A stretch of 64,000 nucleotides of DNA from Bifidobacterium callitrichidarum. GTDB taxonomy: Bacteria > Actinomycetota > Actinomycetes > Actinomycetales > Bifidobacteriaceae. Shown in pieces: positions 29,337 to 38,856 of the stretch. Position 1 is the stretch's first letter. Each line of letters starts with the position of its first letter. The position numbers were made by a program, and so were the translations under genes. The DNA lies in contig NZ_QFFM01000008.1 of NCBI RefSeq assembly GCF_003129905.1, positions 1 to 64,000 of the forward strand. The letters are read 5' to 3'. The notes beneath the pieces were generated by a model that was given only the letters and a program-made list of their open reading frames with translations, did not search any database and was not told the origin of the DNA.

Positions 29337-30458
29337 ATGACCAATACTGAAGGCATCGCCGCTTTCCGTCACAGGGAGGACCTCGCGTCCATCCCGGTCT
29401 ACCGTCAGGGCAAGCCCGCGCCGACCGATCGTCGCGCGTTCAAGCTCTCCAGCAACGAGAACCCGTACGGCCCGCTGCCGTCCGTGATCGAGGCGATCGA
29501 CAAGTCCGCCCTGACCTCGATGAACCGCTACCCGGACATGCACGGCTGGAAGGTGGTCGAACGCCTCGCCAAGCGCTATGACGTCGACCCGGCCTCCATC
29601 ATCCTGGGCGCCGGCTCTTCCGAGATCATCACCGAGCTCGTGGACGCCCTGACCGGCCCCGGCACCGAAGTCATCTACCCGTGGCGCAGCTTCGAAGCGT
29701 ACCCGATCATCGTGCGCGGCGCCGGCGCCACCCCGGTCGAAGTGCCGCTGACCGCCGACCTCAGGCACGACATCCCCGCGATGATCGCCGCCGTCACCGA
29801 CCGCACGCGACTGATCATCGTGAACAACCCGAACAACCCCACCAGCACCACGGTCTCGCGCGAGGAGGCCGAACAGCTCATGGAAGCCGTGCCGAAGGAC
29901 GTGGTGGTGCTCTTCGACGAGGCCTACTACCAGTTCAACACCGATCCGGACACCGAAGTGGCCATGGACCTCTTCCGCAAGTACCCGAACGTCGTGGTGG
30001 CCCACACCTTCTCCAAGGCGTACGGCTTGGCGGGCCTCAGGATCGGCTTCGGCATCGGCCCGGTGCCGGTCATCAACGAGATGAGCAAGGTGGCCCTGCC
30101 GTTCGCCGTCTCCGACGTGGCCCAGACCGCCGCGATCGCCTCCCTGGACGCCCAGGACGAGCTTGACATGCGTGTCAAGGACCTCATCGCCGAGCGCTCC
30201 CGCATCATCGAGGCGCTTGAGGCACAGGGCTGGCACGTGCCGACCTCGGGCGCGAACTACTTCTGGCTGCAGCTGGGCGACCTCACCGACGCCGTGGCCG
30301 AGAAGCTTACCGAAGCCGGCGTCATCGCCCGCGTGTTCTCCGGCTGCGGCATCCGCATCTCCATCGGCACGCACGAGGCCAACGACCTGGTCATCGAGAC
30401 CTGCGCGAACGTTATCAAGGAGCTGCCGGCCGCCGCGGAACAGTGGGGTGCCCAGTGA
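29337..30458 (+). CDS. HisC-family aminotransferase (histidinol-phosphate or aromatic aminotransferase type)
   Basis: This PLP-dependent class I/II aminotransferase has 373 residues. The N-terminus has KLSSNENPYGP, the PLP site includes NNPNNPTSTT, the catalytic lysine is Lys227 in TFSKAYGLAGLRIG, and RVFSGCGIRISIG closes the active site. Sequence alone does not separate histidinol-phosphate aminotransferase from aromatic or branched-chain aminotransferase. It lies between two carboxypeptidase genes, away from any his gene, and that favours use on amino acids released from peptides. AAAGGA stands before the ATG, 16 bases after the previous gene. The next gene overlaps its stop by four bases. 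Confidence 0.85.
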   Translation: MTNTEGIAAFRHREDLASIPVYRQGKPAPTDRRAFKLSSNENPYGPLPSVIEAIDKSALTSMNRYPDMHGWKVVERLAKRYDVDPASIILGAGSSEIITELVDALTGPGTEVIYPWRSFEAYPIIVRGAGATPVEVPLTADLRHDIPAMIAAVTDRTRLIIVNNPNNPTSTTVSREEAEQLMEAVPKDVVVLFDEAYYQFNTDPDTEVAMDLFRKYPNVVVAHTFSKAYGLAGLRIGFGIGPVPVINEMSKVALPFAVSDVAQTAAIASLDAQDELDMRVKDLIAERSRIIEALEAQGWHVPTSGANYFWLQLGDLTDAVAEKLTEAGVIARVFSGCGIRISIGTHEANDLVIETCANVIKELPAAAEQWGAQ

Positions 30459-32101
30459 GCGGGGTGGGGGAGGAATCCCGCGCTGTCTGCGGGTGCGCCT
30501 GTGATGCGGGCCGTGCGACCGATTCGGCTGCCGTCGCTCCGGTGACGCCCGTGCCGGCAACCGCTGACGCGACGCCGAACGCTGCGGCTAATGTCGCGAC
30601 CGACCCCGCGCAGAACGTCGCCCCGGAAGGCTTCGTCGCGCATCCGGCCCCGGCCTCGCGCGCCCTCACCTGGACAGACGGCCAGTCGGCCATCAACTAC
30701 ACCGCCACCGCCGGCCACCTCGACATTCGTGAGAACGATGGCAGTCCGATCGCCTCACTGTTCGTCATCTCGTACGTGGCCGATGCCGTCTCCGGCGATG
30801 CGACCCCGGCCGGACCGGACCGCCCGGTGACGTTCCTGTTCAACGGCGGCCCCGGCTCCTCCAGCGTTTGGCTCAACACCGGCGGCTTCGGCCCGAAGAA
30901 GGCCCCGTCGATGGCCCCGCTGCCCTCCGGCGCCGCGCCGTATCCCATCGAGGACAACCCGTACACGCTGCTGCGCCGCTCCGATCTGGTGTTCATCGAC
31001 GCCCCGGAGACCGGCTGGTCGACCATGGCTCCCGGTGTGCCCACCTCCCGCGCGTGGGGCGTGGACCAGGACGCGGACGTGTTCTGCCGCGCCGTGGTGG
31101 ACTGGATTGCCGCGAACGGCCGCTGGAACGCGCCGAAGTACCTGTTCGGCGAATCGTACGCCACCACTCGCGTGGCGGTTATGGCCAACATGATTCAGAA
31201 CCGCTGCATCGACCTGAACGGCGTGGTCATGCTCTCCAACCTGCTCGACTGGGCGGGCGACCAGGCCGGTTCGGACGCCGGATACATCAACCTCATCCCC
31301 TCGTACGCAGCAGCCGCGGCCTACCACAAGGCGCTCGCGGGCGGTGCGGACGCGGCGGAGGCCAACGCCGCCGTGACCGACGAGCTTATGCAGCGTGCCG
31401 AGGACTTCGCGCTGGGCGACTACGCCGTCGCGCTGGTCCAGGGCGATCGTCTGCCTGCCGACCGCGAACGCGAGGTGGCCGAGCTCCTGTCCGCGCTGAT
31501 CGGCGTGGACGCCGGCGTGCTGCTGCGCCGTCACCTGCGACTTGACATGGAGGACTTCCGTGCAGCGCTGCGTGCGGACGAAGGCAAGATGATCGGCCGG
31601 TTCGACGCCCGGTTTGTGGCGGACAACGACTACGTGGTGGGCTCCGGCGGCGCCGACCCGGCCACCAACGACGCGGCCACCGCCGGCGTGAACTCCGCGG
31701 AGACCTGCGCCTTCCGCGCCGCCGTGCGCGAGATCGGATACGAGTGGAACCGCCCGTACCTGGTGCTCAACAACATGCAGGTGGAGCCGAACTGGAACTG
31801 GATGCACCGGGCACCCGCGGTGGACGAGCCGATGAACTGCCCGAACACGGCCCTGGACCTCTCCGCGGCCATGCGGCGCAACCCGCTGCTCAAGGTGGCG
31901 GTGATGGGCGGCAAGTACGACCTCGACTGCCCGTACCTGTCCGCCCGCAACGACATCGCCCACCTGTTCCTGGCCCCGCGACTCAAGGCGAACATCTCCT
32001 ACGGCCTGTACGCCACCGGCCACATGGCCTACGTGGATGCCGCAGCGCTCGCCGCGATGGACGCCGACCTGACCGCCTTCTACCGCGACGGACGGTTCTA
32101 G
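30455..32101 (+). CDS. S10-family serine carboxypeptidase, second paralogue
   Basis: From a GTG that overlaps the aminotransferase stop (GTGA), the product has 548 residues. The first 60 residues are Ala/Pro-rich and not conserved-looking. S10 features are VTFLFNGGPGSSSVWLN (complete oxyanion motif), PETGWS, nucleophile Ser234 in FGESYATTR, Asp489 in GGKYDLDCPY and His523 in ATGHMAYVD. There is no signal peptide. It is distant from the paralogue at 27833, which suggests a different preference at the cleavage site. The gene closes the operon; the GntR gene that follows is convergent. Confidence 0.87.
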   Translation: MSGVGEESRAVCGCACDAGRATDSAAVAPVTPVPATADATPNAAANVATDPAQNVAPEGFVAHPAPASRALTWTDGQSAINYTATAGHLDIRENDGSPIASLFVISYVADAVSGDATPAGPDRPVTFLFNGGPGSSSVWLNTGGFGPKKAPSMAPLPSGAAPYPIEDNPYTLLRRSDLVFIDAPETGWSTMAPGVPTSRAWGVDQDADVFCRAVVDWIAANGRWNAPKYLFGESYATTRVAVMANMIQNRCIDLNGVVMLSNLLDWAGDQAGSDAGYINLIPSYAAAAAYHKALAGGADAAEANAAVTDELMQRAEDFALGDYAVALVQGDRLPADREREVAELLSALIGVDAGVLLRRHLRLDMEDFRAALRADEGKMIGRFDARFVADNDYVVGSGGADPATNDAATAGVNSAETCAFRAAVREIGYEWNRPYLVLNNMQVEPNWNWMHRAPAVDEPMNCPNTALDLSAAMRRNPLLKVAVMGGKYDLDCPYLSARNDIAHLFLAPRLKANISYGLYATGHMAYVDAAALAAMDADLTAFYRDGRF

Positions 32102-32124
32102 CGGGCTAGCGAGCTAGCGGATCG

Positions 32125-32802
32125 TCACGCCTTGACCATGCGGTGATCGTGCAGGACGGCGTCCACACGGTCATCCGCACGGTCGGCGATGACGTCGATG
32201 AGCGCCAGATGGATCTTCAGACGGTCGTCGCTGTCCGGCACGAAGCCGTTGACGCCCAGCGTGGGATCGGATCCCTCGGCCAGGATGTAATCCACGAGGT
32301 TCTGATAGAAACTGCGCAGCATCAGGTTCGGCGTGATGTCCGCGATGCGCCGGTGCAGCTGCCAGTTCAGCTCCTCACTGGCCGGCGTATGCCACTGGCT
32401 GATGAGCGGTTCGCGCATGGCGTTCAAGTCAGCCACGTCCTGGTCGGTGCGGCAGCGGACCGCGTCGTGCATGACCTGCGTATCCAGGCCGTCCAGCACC
32501 TCCACCGCATTGTTCACGTCGATCTTGCGCTGTGATTTCAGGTCCACGATTTCCAGAGCGAGCCGGGCCAGCGGCGGCTGGTCGGCCACGAAAATGCCGC
32601 CCTTGGGGCCCGGCTTGACGATGACGATACGCCGTTCGCGCAGGATGCGCAGCGCCTCGTTCAGGGTGGCGGGGGCCACGTTGAACTGCTGCAGCAGCTC
32701 GGTTTTGGTGCCGATGCGGCAGCCCGCCGGCAGATGGCGCGCGCGGATGTCCTCCTCGATGGCGTCGGCCACGGTGCCGGATACCGATTGCGTGACGGTC
32801 AT
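32125..32802 (-). CDS. GntR-family regulator with FCD domain (FadR subfamily)
   Basis: The 225-residue repressor-type protein has an N-terminal winged helix (TELLQQFNVAPATLNEALRIL as recognition region) and a C-terminal all-helical FCD effector domain rich in Arg, Asp and His. The ATG at 32802 follows GGAGGGG; a longer frame to 32883 is not supported. FCD proteins of this kind sense organic acids or metal-bound ligands. It is convergent with the peptide operon and divergent from the TPP-enzyme gene at 32998, so that gene is the most likely target. A perfect palindrome sits between them. Confidence 0.88.
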   Translation of the reverse strand: MTVTQSVSGTVADAIEEDIRARHLPAGCRIGTKTELLQQFNVAPATLNEALRILRERRIVIVKPGPKGGIFVADQPPLARLALEIVDLKSQRKIDVNNAVEVLDGLDTQVMHDAVRCRTDQDVADLNAMREPLISQWHTPASEELNWQLHRRIADITPNLMLRSFYQNLVDYILAEGSDPTLGVNGFVPDSDDRLKIHLALIDVIADRADDRVDAVLHDHRMVKA

Positions 32803-32919
32803 TGTTCCCCTCCTTGGCCGGGCGTCGATGACATGACGGCCTTCCCAGCGTACCGCCTTCCGCCTTCCGCGCGTGTGCGTCACATGCTGGATAGCCCGAC
32901 CGGCCCGTAACCTTATTCG

Positions 32920-32934
32920 TAATAATCATTATTA
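32920..32934. promoter_or_regulatory. Candidate GntR operator
   Basis: TAATAAT and ATTATTA form a perfect palindrome around a central C, in the AT-rich part of the 195-base gap between the divergent GntR and TPP-enzyme genes. Binding there would cover a promoter position for the TPP-enzyme gene. Confidence 0.5.
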
Positions 32935-32997
32935 TAGTTACTCGGTGTATGTTACCGGACGATCGCATCGTCCGAAACACCTGATTGAGGAGGATCG

Positions 32998-34680
32998 ATG
33001 ACCAGATTCACCACCGGCGGCGACGCCCTCGCCGAATCCCTGATCGCCCAAGGCGTGGACACCATCTTCGGCATCCCCGGCGTGCAGCTGGACGCCGCCT
33101 GCGACGCGCTCTACTACCGCAAGAGCCGGATCCACTACATCTGCGCCCGCAACGAGCAGGCCGTGACCTACATGGCGGATGGCTACGCCCGCAGCTCCGG
33201 CCGCGAGGGTGTGGGCATGGTGGTGCCCGGACCGGGTGTGCTCAACGCGCTCGCCGGCCTGGCCACCGCATACTCCACCAACTCGCGTGTGCTGCTCATC
33301 TGCGGCCAGGTGGACAAGTGCCAGATCGGCAAGGGCGACGGTGTGCTCCACGAGCTGCCCGACCAGACCGGCATCATCGCCCGCCTGTGCAAGTGGCATG
33401 CGCTGGCCGAGAACGCCGAGGACATCCCTGCGCTCGTGGCCGAGGCATTCCGGCAGCTGCGCAGCGGCCGTCCGCGCCCGGTGGTGCTGGAGATTCCGCC
33501 GGATGTGCTCGCCGCGCCGATTCCGGCCGACCTTGCGATTCCGTCGTACGTCGAGCCCGAGCCGGTGCAGCCGGATGCGGACGTGCTCAGGCAGGCCGCC
33601 GAGCGCATCGCCAAGGCCGAGCGTCCGCTGATCTACGCGGGCGGCGGCGTGCGTGCGGCCGGAGCCTCCGAGGAACTGACCGCGCTGGCGCACCTGTTGG
33701 GCGCCCCCGTGGTGGTCACCGAGAACGGTCGCGGCGACATCGACTCCGACGACCCGCTGGCCTTCGACCAGGTGGTCTTCCGCAAGCTGCGCGAGACCGC
33801 CGACCTCATCATCGCGGTCGGCTCGCGCTTCGTGGGCAGCTTCGGCGGCGAACTCAACGTGAACGATGTGCCGTACATCTGCATCAATGCGGACGAGGCG
33901 GACCTGACCGGCCCGCGTCACCCCGAAATCGCCGTGTACGCGGACGCCAAGCCCGCGCTGGCCGGACTGGTCGCCCTGCTCGGCCCGGACGGCTTCGCCT
34001 ACCAGCCGGGCGACCGAACCGCGGAAATCGCTGCCGCGCGCGAATGGAGTGATAAGACCCTCGCCCAGCTCGACCCGCAGCGCGAATACCTCGACGTTAT
34101 CGGACGTGTGCTCGGCAAGGACGGCGTGTTCGTCAGCGAATACACGCAGATCGGCTATGCGGCCGCCATCTGTATGCCGCGTCACAGCCCCGAGACCTAC
34201 ATCGGCCCCGGCTACGAGGGCACGCTCGGCTTCGGTTTCGCCACCTCGCTCGGCGTGCAGGCCGCGGCCCCGGACCGTCGCGTGGTCTCCGTGAACGGCG
34301 ACGGCGGCTTCTCCTGGACCATGCAGGAGCTCTCCACCATGCGTCGCTTCGGTCTGGCCGTGGCGACCGTGGTGTTCAACGATGGCTACTACGGCAACGT
34401 GCGCCGCATCCAGAACGGCAACTACGGCGGCCGCGTGTTCTCCTCCGACCTCACGGACCCGGATTATATGAAGCTCGCCGAGGCGTTCGGCATCGCCCAC
34501 GCCCGCGTCTTCGACCCGGAGGAGTTGGGCCGCGAACTGGAGAAGGCGCTCGCCAGCCGCACGCCTACCTTGATTGAGGTGCCGGTGGCGAACTTCCCCT
34601 CGCCGTGGAACCTCGTGCACGAGGGCATCCCGACCCCGCCGGCGCTGCCGCCGCGCGCCGACCGCGTCCCGCGCGAGTAA
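32998..34680 (+). CDS. Thiamine diphosphate-dependent enzyme (acetolactate synthase/2-keto acid decarboxylase family)
   Basis: The protein (560 residues) has the three-domain plan of POX/AHAS-type enzymes. The catalytic glutamate is Glu53 in ARNEQAVTYMADGYAR. The middle domain (about 190-330) precedes a TPP-binding domain with VNGDGGFSWTMQELSTM and, about 30 residues on, NDGYYGNVRR. Enzymes of this plan act on 2-keto acids; the specific reaction could be acetolactate formation, keto-acid decarboxylation or another lyase step. It is not next to ilvN or ilvC, so biosynthetic AHAS is less likely. AGGAGG lies upstream of the ATG. A GntR/FCD regulator is divergent and an AEC transporter gene converges from the other side. 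Confidence 0.85.
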   Translation: MTRFTTGGDALAESLIAQGVDTIFGIPGVQLDAACDALYYRKSRIHYICARNEQAVTYMADGYARSSGREGVGMVVPGPGVLNALAGLATAYSTNSRVLLICGQVDKCQIGKGDGVLHELPDQTGIIARLCKWHALAENAEDIPALVAEAFRQLRSGRPRPVVLEIPPDVLAAPIPADLAIPSYVEPEPVQPDADVLRQAAERIAKAERPLIYAGGGVRAAGASEELTALAHLLGAPVVVTENGRGDIDSDDPLAFDQVVFRKLRETADLIIAVGSRFVGSFGGELNVNDVPYICINADEADLTGPRHPEIAVYADAKPALAGLVALLGPDGFAYQPGDRTAEIAAAREWSDKTLAQLDPQREYLDVIGRVLGKDGVFVSEYTQIGYAAAICMPRHSPETYIGPGYEGTLGFGFATSLGVQAAAPDRRVVSVNGDGGFSWTMQELSTMRRFGLAVATVVFNDGYYGNVRRIQNGNYGGRVFSSDLTDPDYMKLAEAFGIAHARVFDPEELGRELEKALASRTPTLIEVPVANFPSPWNLVHEGIPTPPALPPRADRVPRE

Positions 34681-34691
34681 CAGGCTGCCTT

Positions 34692-34720
34692 TTTGGTTCC
34701 CCTCACTGAGGGGAACCAAA
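34692..34720. terminator. Perfect hairpin between converging genes
   Basis: TTTGGTTCCCCTC and GAGGGGAACCAAA pair over 13 bp around a three-base loop. It serves the TPP-enzyme gene, with CTTTTT before it for the opposite direction. Its core is the dispersed palindromic unit seen elsewhere in the window. Confidence 0.8.
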
Positions 34721-34721
34721 G

Positions 34722-35648
34722 CTAGGCCGGCAGAATGGCGTGCAGTGCGGTCATCACCGCCAGCGAGATGATCGCCGTCACGGTCAGGGAGAAGCCGGCG
34801 AGCTTGGCGTTGCCGGTGAGCGAATCGGTGAACTTGGTGGAGAAGATCGTGATCGGGGCGAAGGCGCCCAGCACGATGATCTCCCTGATACGCATGTCGA
34901 ACGGCAGCAGGAACCATGCGGCCACCGCGATGATCACGCCGAACACCGCGCGCCAGCCGATCACCTTGAGCAGTTCCATGCGGTCCTTGCGATTGTCCGG
35001 AATCTCCATCATGAGTCCGATCATGGCCATCGCGCAGAAGGCGTTCGCGTTGGCGAACGGGGTGATGAGCGTCACGATGGGCTGCGGAATCGTGATGTGC
35101 AGGAACATGAACACCAGCATCAGCATGTAGATGTCGAACGAGATCGACCCCAGGAAATCACGGGCGATGTTCCGCAGTCGCAGCGAAAGCGGCAGTGACT
35201 TGAAATTCTCGTCCATCCTGAGCAGCGTGCGCGTGATGGTCAGGGAGCCCGCCGTGGCCACCGTGGCGTTGCCGATATCCAGCATGATGATGGGCAGGCC
35301 GGCCGAGGCGCCCATGAACGTCTGCACCACCGGCAGGCAGAACGCGCCGAGGTTGAGGCCCGAGGCGTTGAGCATCTGGAAGGCGCGGTAGTTCTTCTCG
35401 TCGCCGCGCGAGCCGAGATAGACGATGAACAGCGGGATCGCGCACGCGAAGAAGCCGAACAGCACGATCCACAGCATGCGCATGTCGTGCTTATTCGTGG
35501 CGAACGAGAGGATGATCGCGCACGGCAGCGTGAGGTTGAACACCAGACCCTGCGCCACCTTGTAGTCGCGCTCGCCGAAGATATGCAGGTGCTTGAGCGC
35601 GTAGGGGCCGATGATGGCCAGCAGCAGCGCGCCGGATTGGAAAATCAT
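34722..35648 (-). CDS. AEC-family transporter (auxin efflux carrier/malate permease type)
   Basis: This 308-residue membrane protein has about ten hydrophobic segments and the AEC pattern: an N-terminal FQSGALLLAIIGPYALKHL helix, a NLTLPCAIILSFA segment and a second half with LVFMFLHITIPQPIV. The start at 35648 is supported by AAGAAGAAG upstream; the longer frame to 35729 has no such support. AEC carriers move organic acids, amino acids or their derivatives. Beside the TPP-enzyme and GntR/FCD genes it may export or import a keto or hydroxy acid, which is inference from position only. Confidence 0.8.
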   Translation of the reverse strand: MIFQSGALLLAIIGPYALKHLHIFGERDYKVAQGLVFNLTLPCAIILSFATNKHDMRMLWIVLFGFFACAIPLFIVYLGSRGDEKNYRAFQMLNASGLNLGAFCLPVVQTFMGASAGLPIIMLDIGNATVATAGSLTITRTLLRMDENFKSLPLSLRLRNIARDFLGSISFDIYMLMLVFMFLHITIPQPIVTLITPFANANAFCAMAMIGLMMEIPDNRKDRMELLKVIGWRAVFGVIIAVAAWFLLPFDMRIREIIVLGAFAPITIFSTKFTDSLTGNAKLAGFSLTVTAIISLAVMTALHAILPA

Positions 35649-35886
35649 GGAGCTTCTTCTTATCCCTCGGATGGCGCCAGGCCGTGGAATCCGGGCGGGC
35701 TGGGCCCGAATCGTGCGCGGCGGGCGCATGACAGATAAGAGTCAGCATAGGAACCCCTGATGCGGGATTCGCGGCGCCGGGCATATCGTGGACATTTTCG
35801 CGCAGGCCGGGTGCGGCTCGGGTACGGGCGGACGCAGCTTAGGCGTGGGCCGGTTTCGACTGGGTTATCCCGCAGTGAATTCAAAA

Positions 35887-35907
35887 CTTGAGTCACCTTC
35901 GCTCAAC
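35887..35907 (+). promoter_or_regulatory. HAIR-like HspR operator upstream of clpB
   Basis: CTTGAGT, seven bases, then GCTCAAC matches the HAIR consensus CTTGAGT-N7-ACTCAAG fully in the left half and at five of seven positions in the right half. It lies about 160 bases upstream of clpB. In actinobacteria HspR represses clpB and dnaK through this element. The rest of 35649-36064 holds no gene. Confidence 0.75.
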
Positions 35908-36064
35908 TTTTGGGAATAGAATGGGCGGCAGACGGGTTGAACGAATCAGAACATGACACGAATGCCTGCGCGGGCGGGCGATCGGGTTCGACCGGGCCAC
36001 GGGTCCGGCGGACCGGGCGCCACACCGCGAACAGGCATACAAGAAGACTTTGGAGGAACACATC

Positions 36065-38734
36065 ATGGAACAGAAGTTCACCACCATGGCCCAAGAGGCC
36101 GTCGGCGACGCCATTCAGAGTGCGTCCGCCGCAGGAAACGCGCAGGTCGAGACCCTGCATGTGATGGATGCGCTGCTGCGCCAGGAGAACGGCGTGACGC
36201 GCTCGCTCATCGAGGCCGCGGGCGGCAACGCGCAGGCCATTGGCGCCGCCGTGCGCAACGCCCTGGTTGCGTTGCCCAGCGCCTCCGGCTCCACCACCTC
36301 GCAGCCGCAGGCCAGCCGTCAGCTGACCGCCGCCATCGCGCAGGCCGAGAAGGAAATGCAGGCCATGGGCGACGAATACGTCTCCACCGAGCACCTGCTC
36401 ATCGGCATCGCGGCCAGCAAGCCGAACCAGTCGGCCGAGATTTTGGAGAAGAACGGCGTCACCGCAGCGGCTCTGCGCAAGGCCGTACCCGGCGTGCGCG
36501 GCGGTGCCAAGGTGACCAGCCCGGACGCGGAAGGCTCGTACAAGGCCCTGGAGAAGTACTCCACCGACCTGACGGCCGCCGCCAAGGAAGGCAAGCTGGA
36601 CCCGGTGATCGGCCGTGACCAGGAGATTCGTCGTGTGATCCAGATCCTGAGCCGTCGTACCAAGAACAACCCGGTGCTGATCGGCGAGCCCGGCGTGGGC
36701 AAGACCGCAGTCGTGGAGGGCCTGGCCCAGCGTATCGTGGCGGGCGACGTGCCCACCACCCTGCAGGGCAAGAAGCTCATCAGCCTTGACTTGGGCTCGA
36801 TGGTGGCCGGTTCGAAGTACCGTGGCGAGTTCGAGGAGCGCCTGAAGGCAGTCCTCAACGAGATCAAGAACGCCAACGGCCAGATCATCACGTTCATCGA
36901 TGAGATCCACACCATCGTGGGCGCTGGTGCCGCCGAGGGCTCCATGGACGCCGGCAACATGTTGAAGCCGATGCTGGCCCGTGGCGAGCTGCGCCTGATC
37001 GGCGCGACCACCCTGGACGAGTACCGCGAGAACATCGAGAAGGACCCGGCTCTGGAGCGTCGTTTCCAGCAGGTGTACGTGGGCGAGCCGTCCGTGGAGG
37101 ACACCATCGCCATCCTGCGTGGCCTGAAGCAGCGTTACGAGGCGCACCACAAGGTCACGATCGGCGACGACGCGCTGGTGGCCGCCGCCACCCTGTCCAA
37201 CCGGTACATCTCCGGTCGTCAGCTGCCCGACAAGGCCATCGATTTGGTCGATGAGGCCGCCGCACACCTACGTATGGAGCTCGATTCCTCCCCGGAGGAG
37301 ATCGATGAGCTGCAGCGCAAGGTGACCCGCCTCGAGATGGAGGAGATGCAGCTCAAGAAGGCCGAGGATCCGGCATCCAAGGAGCGCTTGGGCAAGCTGC
37401 AGGCCGAACTCGCGGACACCCGTGAGAAGCTCAGCGGCCTCAAGGCGCGTTGGGATGCGGAGCAGGCCGGCCACAACAAGGTCGGCGAACTGCGCGCCAA
37501 GCTCGATGACCTGCGCGTGCAGGCGGACAAGTTCACCCGTGAGGGCAACCTGGCCGAGGCATCGAAGATCCTCTACGGCGAGATTCCGGCCATCCAGAAG
37601 GAACTCTCCGCCGCCGAGAACGCGGACGCCGAAGCCAAGGACACCGGTTCCACCGACCCGGCCAACGAGCCGATGGTCCCGGACCGCGTGGACGCCGACT
37701 CCGTGGCCGAGATCGTCTCCGACTGGACCGGCATCCCCGTCGGCCGCCTGATGCAGGGCGAGAACGAGAAGCTCCTGCACATGGAGGACTACCTCGGCAA
37801 GCGCGTGATCGGCCAGAAGGAAGCCATCCAGGCCGTATCCGACGCCGTGCGTCGCTCGCGTGCCGGTATCTCCGACCCGAACCGCCCGACCGGCTCGTTC
37901 CTGTTCCTCGGCCCCACCGGCGTGGGCAAGACCGAGCTTGCCAAGGCGCTCGCGGACTTCCTGTTCGACGACGAGAAGGCCATGGTGCGCATCGATATGT
38001 CCGAATACATGGAGAAGGCGTCCGTGTCCCGCCTGATCGGTGCGGCCCCCGGCTACGTGGGCTACGAGCAGGGTGGTCAGCTGACCGAGGCCGTGCGTCG
38101 TCGCCCGTACTCCGTGGTGCTGTTCGACGAGGTCGAGAAGGCCAACCCCGAGATCTTCGACGTGCTGCTGCAGGTGCTCGACGACGGCCGTCTGACCGAT
38201 GGCCAGGGCAGGACCGTGGACTTCAAGAACACGATTCTGATCATGACCTCCAACCTCGGCTCGCAGTTCCTGGTGAACGAGGACATGGACCCGGACGCCA
38301 AGAAGAAGGCCGTGATGGACGCGGTCCACATGAACTTCAAGCCGGAGTTCCTGAACCGTCTGGACGACATCGTGATGTTCCACCCGCTCACCCGCGAGGA
38401 GCTGGGCGGCATCGTGGACATCCAGGTCAAGTCCGTGGCCCAGCGTCTGACTGACCGTCGCATCACGCTCGACGTGACCGATTCCGCCCGCGAGTGGCTG
38501 GCCAACACCGGCTACGACCCGGCATACGGCGCCCGTCCGCTGCGCCGTCTGGTGCAGACCGAGGTGGGTGACCAGCTGGCCCGCATGCTGCTGGCCGGCA
38601 AGGTCCACGACGGCGACACCGTGCTGGTCGACCAAACCGGCGGCGAACATCTGGAGCTCTCCGCCTGGGCGAGCGACCAGATCGTCGGTGATGACCCGGA
38701 CGTGAACGTGGACGACGTCACCGCCGACAAGTGA
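36065..38734 (+). CDS. clpB: ClpB disaggregase
   Basis: This hexameric AAA+ chaperone (889 residues) rescues aggregated proteins together with DnaK. The N-terminal double Clp repeat (1-150) is followed by the first AAA module with Walker A GEPGVGKT at 207-214, and [20 protein letters not shown] with [11 protein letters not shown] after it. A coiled-coil middle domain spans about 400-525. The second module has Walker A GPTGVGKT at 616-623. The ATG at 36065 lies eight bases after GGAGG. A HAIR site upstream points to HspR control, and a strong terminator follows. The length is normal and nothing is missing. Confidence 0.97.
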   Translation: MEQKFTTMAQEAVGDAIQSASAAGNAQVETLHVMDALLRQENGVTRSLIEAAGGNAQAIGAAVRNALVALPSASGSTTSQPQASRQLTAAIAQAEKEMQAMGDEYVSTEHLLIGIAASKPNQSAEILEKNGVTAAALRKAVPGVRGGAKVTSPDAEGSYKALEKYSTDLTAAAKEGKLDPVIGRDQEIRRVIQILSRRTKNNPVLIGEPGVGKTAVVEGLAQRIVAGDVPTTLQGKKLISLDLGSMVAGSKYRGEFEERLKAVLNEIKNANGQIITFIDEIHTIVGAGAAEGSMDAGNMLKPMLARGELRLIGATTLDEYRENIEKDPALERRFQQVYVGEPSVEDTIAILRGLKQRYEAHHKVTIGDDALVAAATLSNRYISGRQLPDKAIDLVDEAAAHLRMELDSSPEEIDELQRKVTRLEMEEMQLKKAEDPASKERLGKLQAELADTREKLSGLKARWDAEQAGHNKVGELRAKLDDLRVQADKFTREGNLAEASKILYGEIPAIQKELSAAENADAEAKDTGSTDPANEPMVPDRVDADSVAEIVSDWTGIPVGRLMQGENEKLLHMEDYLGKRVIGQKEAIQAVSDAVRRSRAGISDPNRPTGSFLFLGPTGVGKTELAKALADFLFDDEKAMVRIDMSEYMEKASVSRLIGAAPGYVGYEQGGQLTEAVRRRPYSVVLFDEVEKANPEIFDVLLQVLDDGRLTDGQGRTVDFKNTILIMTSNLGSQFLVNEDMDPDAKKKAVMDAVHMNFKPEFLNRLDDIVMFHPLTREELGGIVDIQVKSVAQRLTDRRITLDVTDSAREWLANTGYDPAYGARPLRRLVQTEVGDQLARMLLAGKVHDGDTVLVDQTGGEHLELSAWASDQIVGDDPDVNVDDVTADK

Positions 38735-38806
38735 CGGTGATGGCGCCGGCCTGATTGGTGCCGGTAGTGGCATGATTGCCCTGCCCCACGTCATCCGGAT
38801 TGTTGC

Positions 38807-38845
38807 AAATGGTGGTTGCGGATTCCCGCAGCCACCATTTTTTGT
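38807..38845 (+). terminator. Terminator of clpB
   Basis: AATGGTGGTTGCGG and CCGCAGCCACCATT form a long stem closed by a short loop and followed by TTTTTGTTG. Confidence 0.9.
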
Positions 38846-38856
38846 TGCCGGATATG

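Noticed and set aside
29337-30458. Assigning the aminotransferase as hisC
   Set aside because: The family does not separate histidinol-phosphate from aromatic aminotransferases by motif, and the context is a peptide operon, not a histidine operon.
32998-34680. Assigning the TPP enzyme as ilvB or oxalyl-CoA decarboxylase
   Set aside because: No ilvN or ilvC partner is adjacent, no CoA-transferase gene is nearby, and the motifs seen are shared by the whole superfamily.
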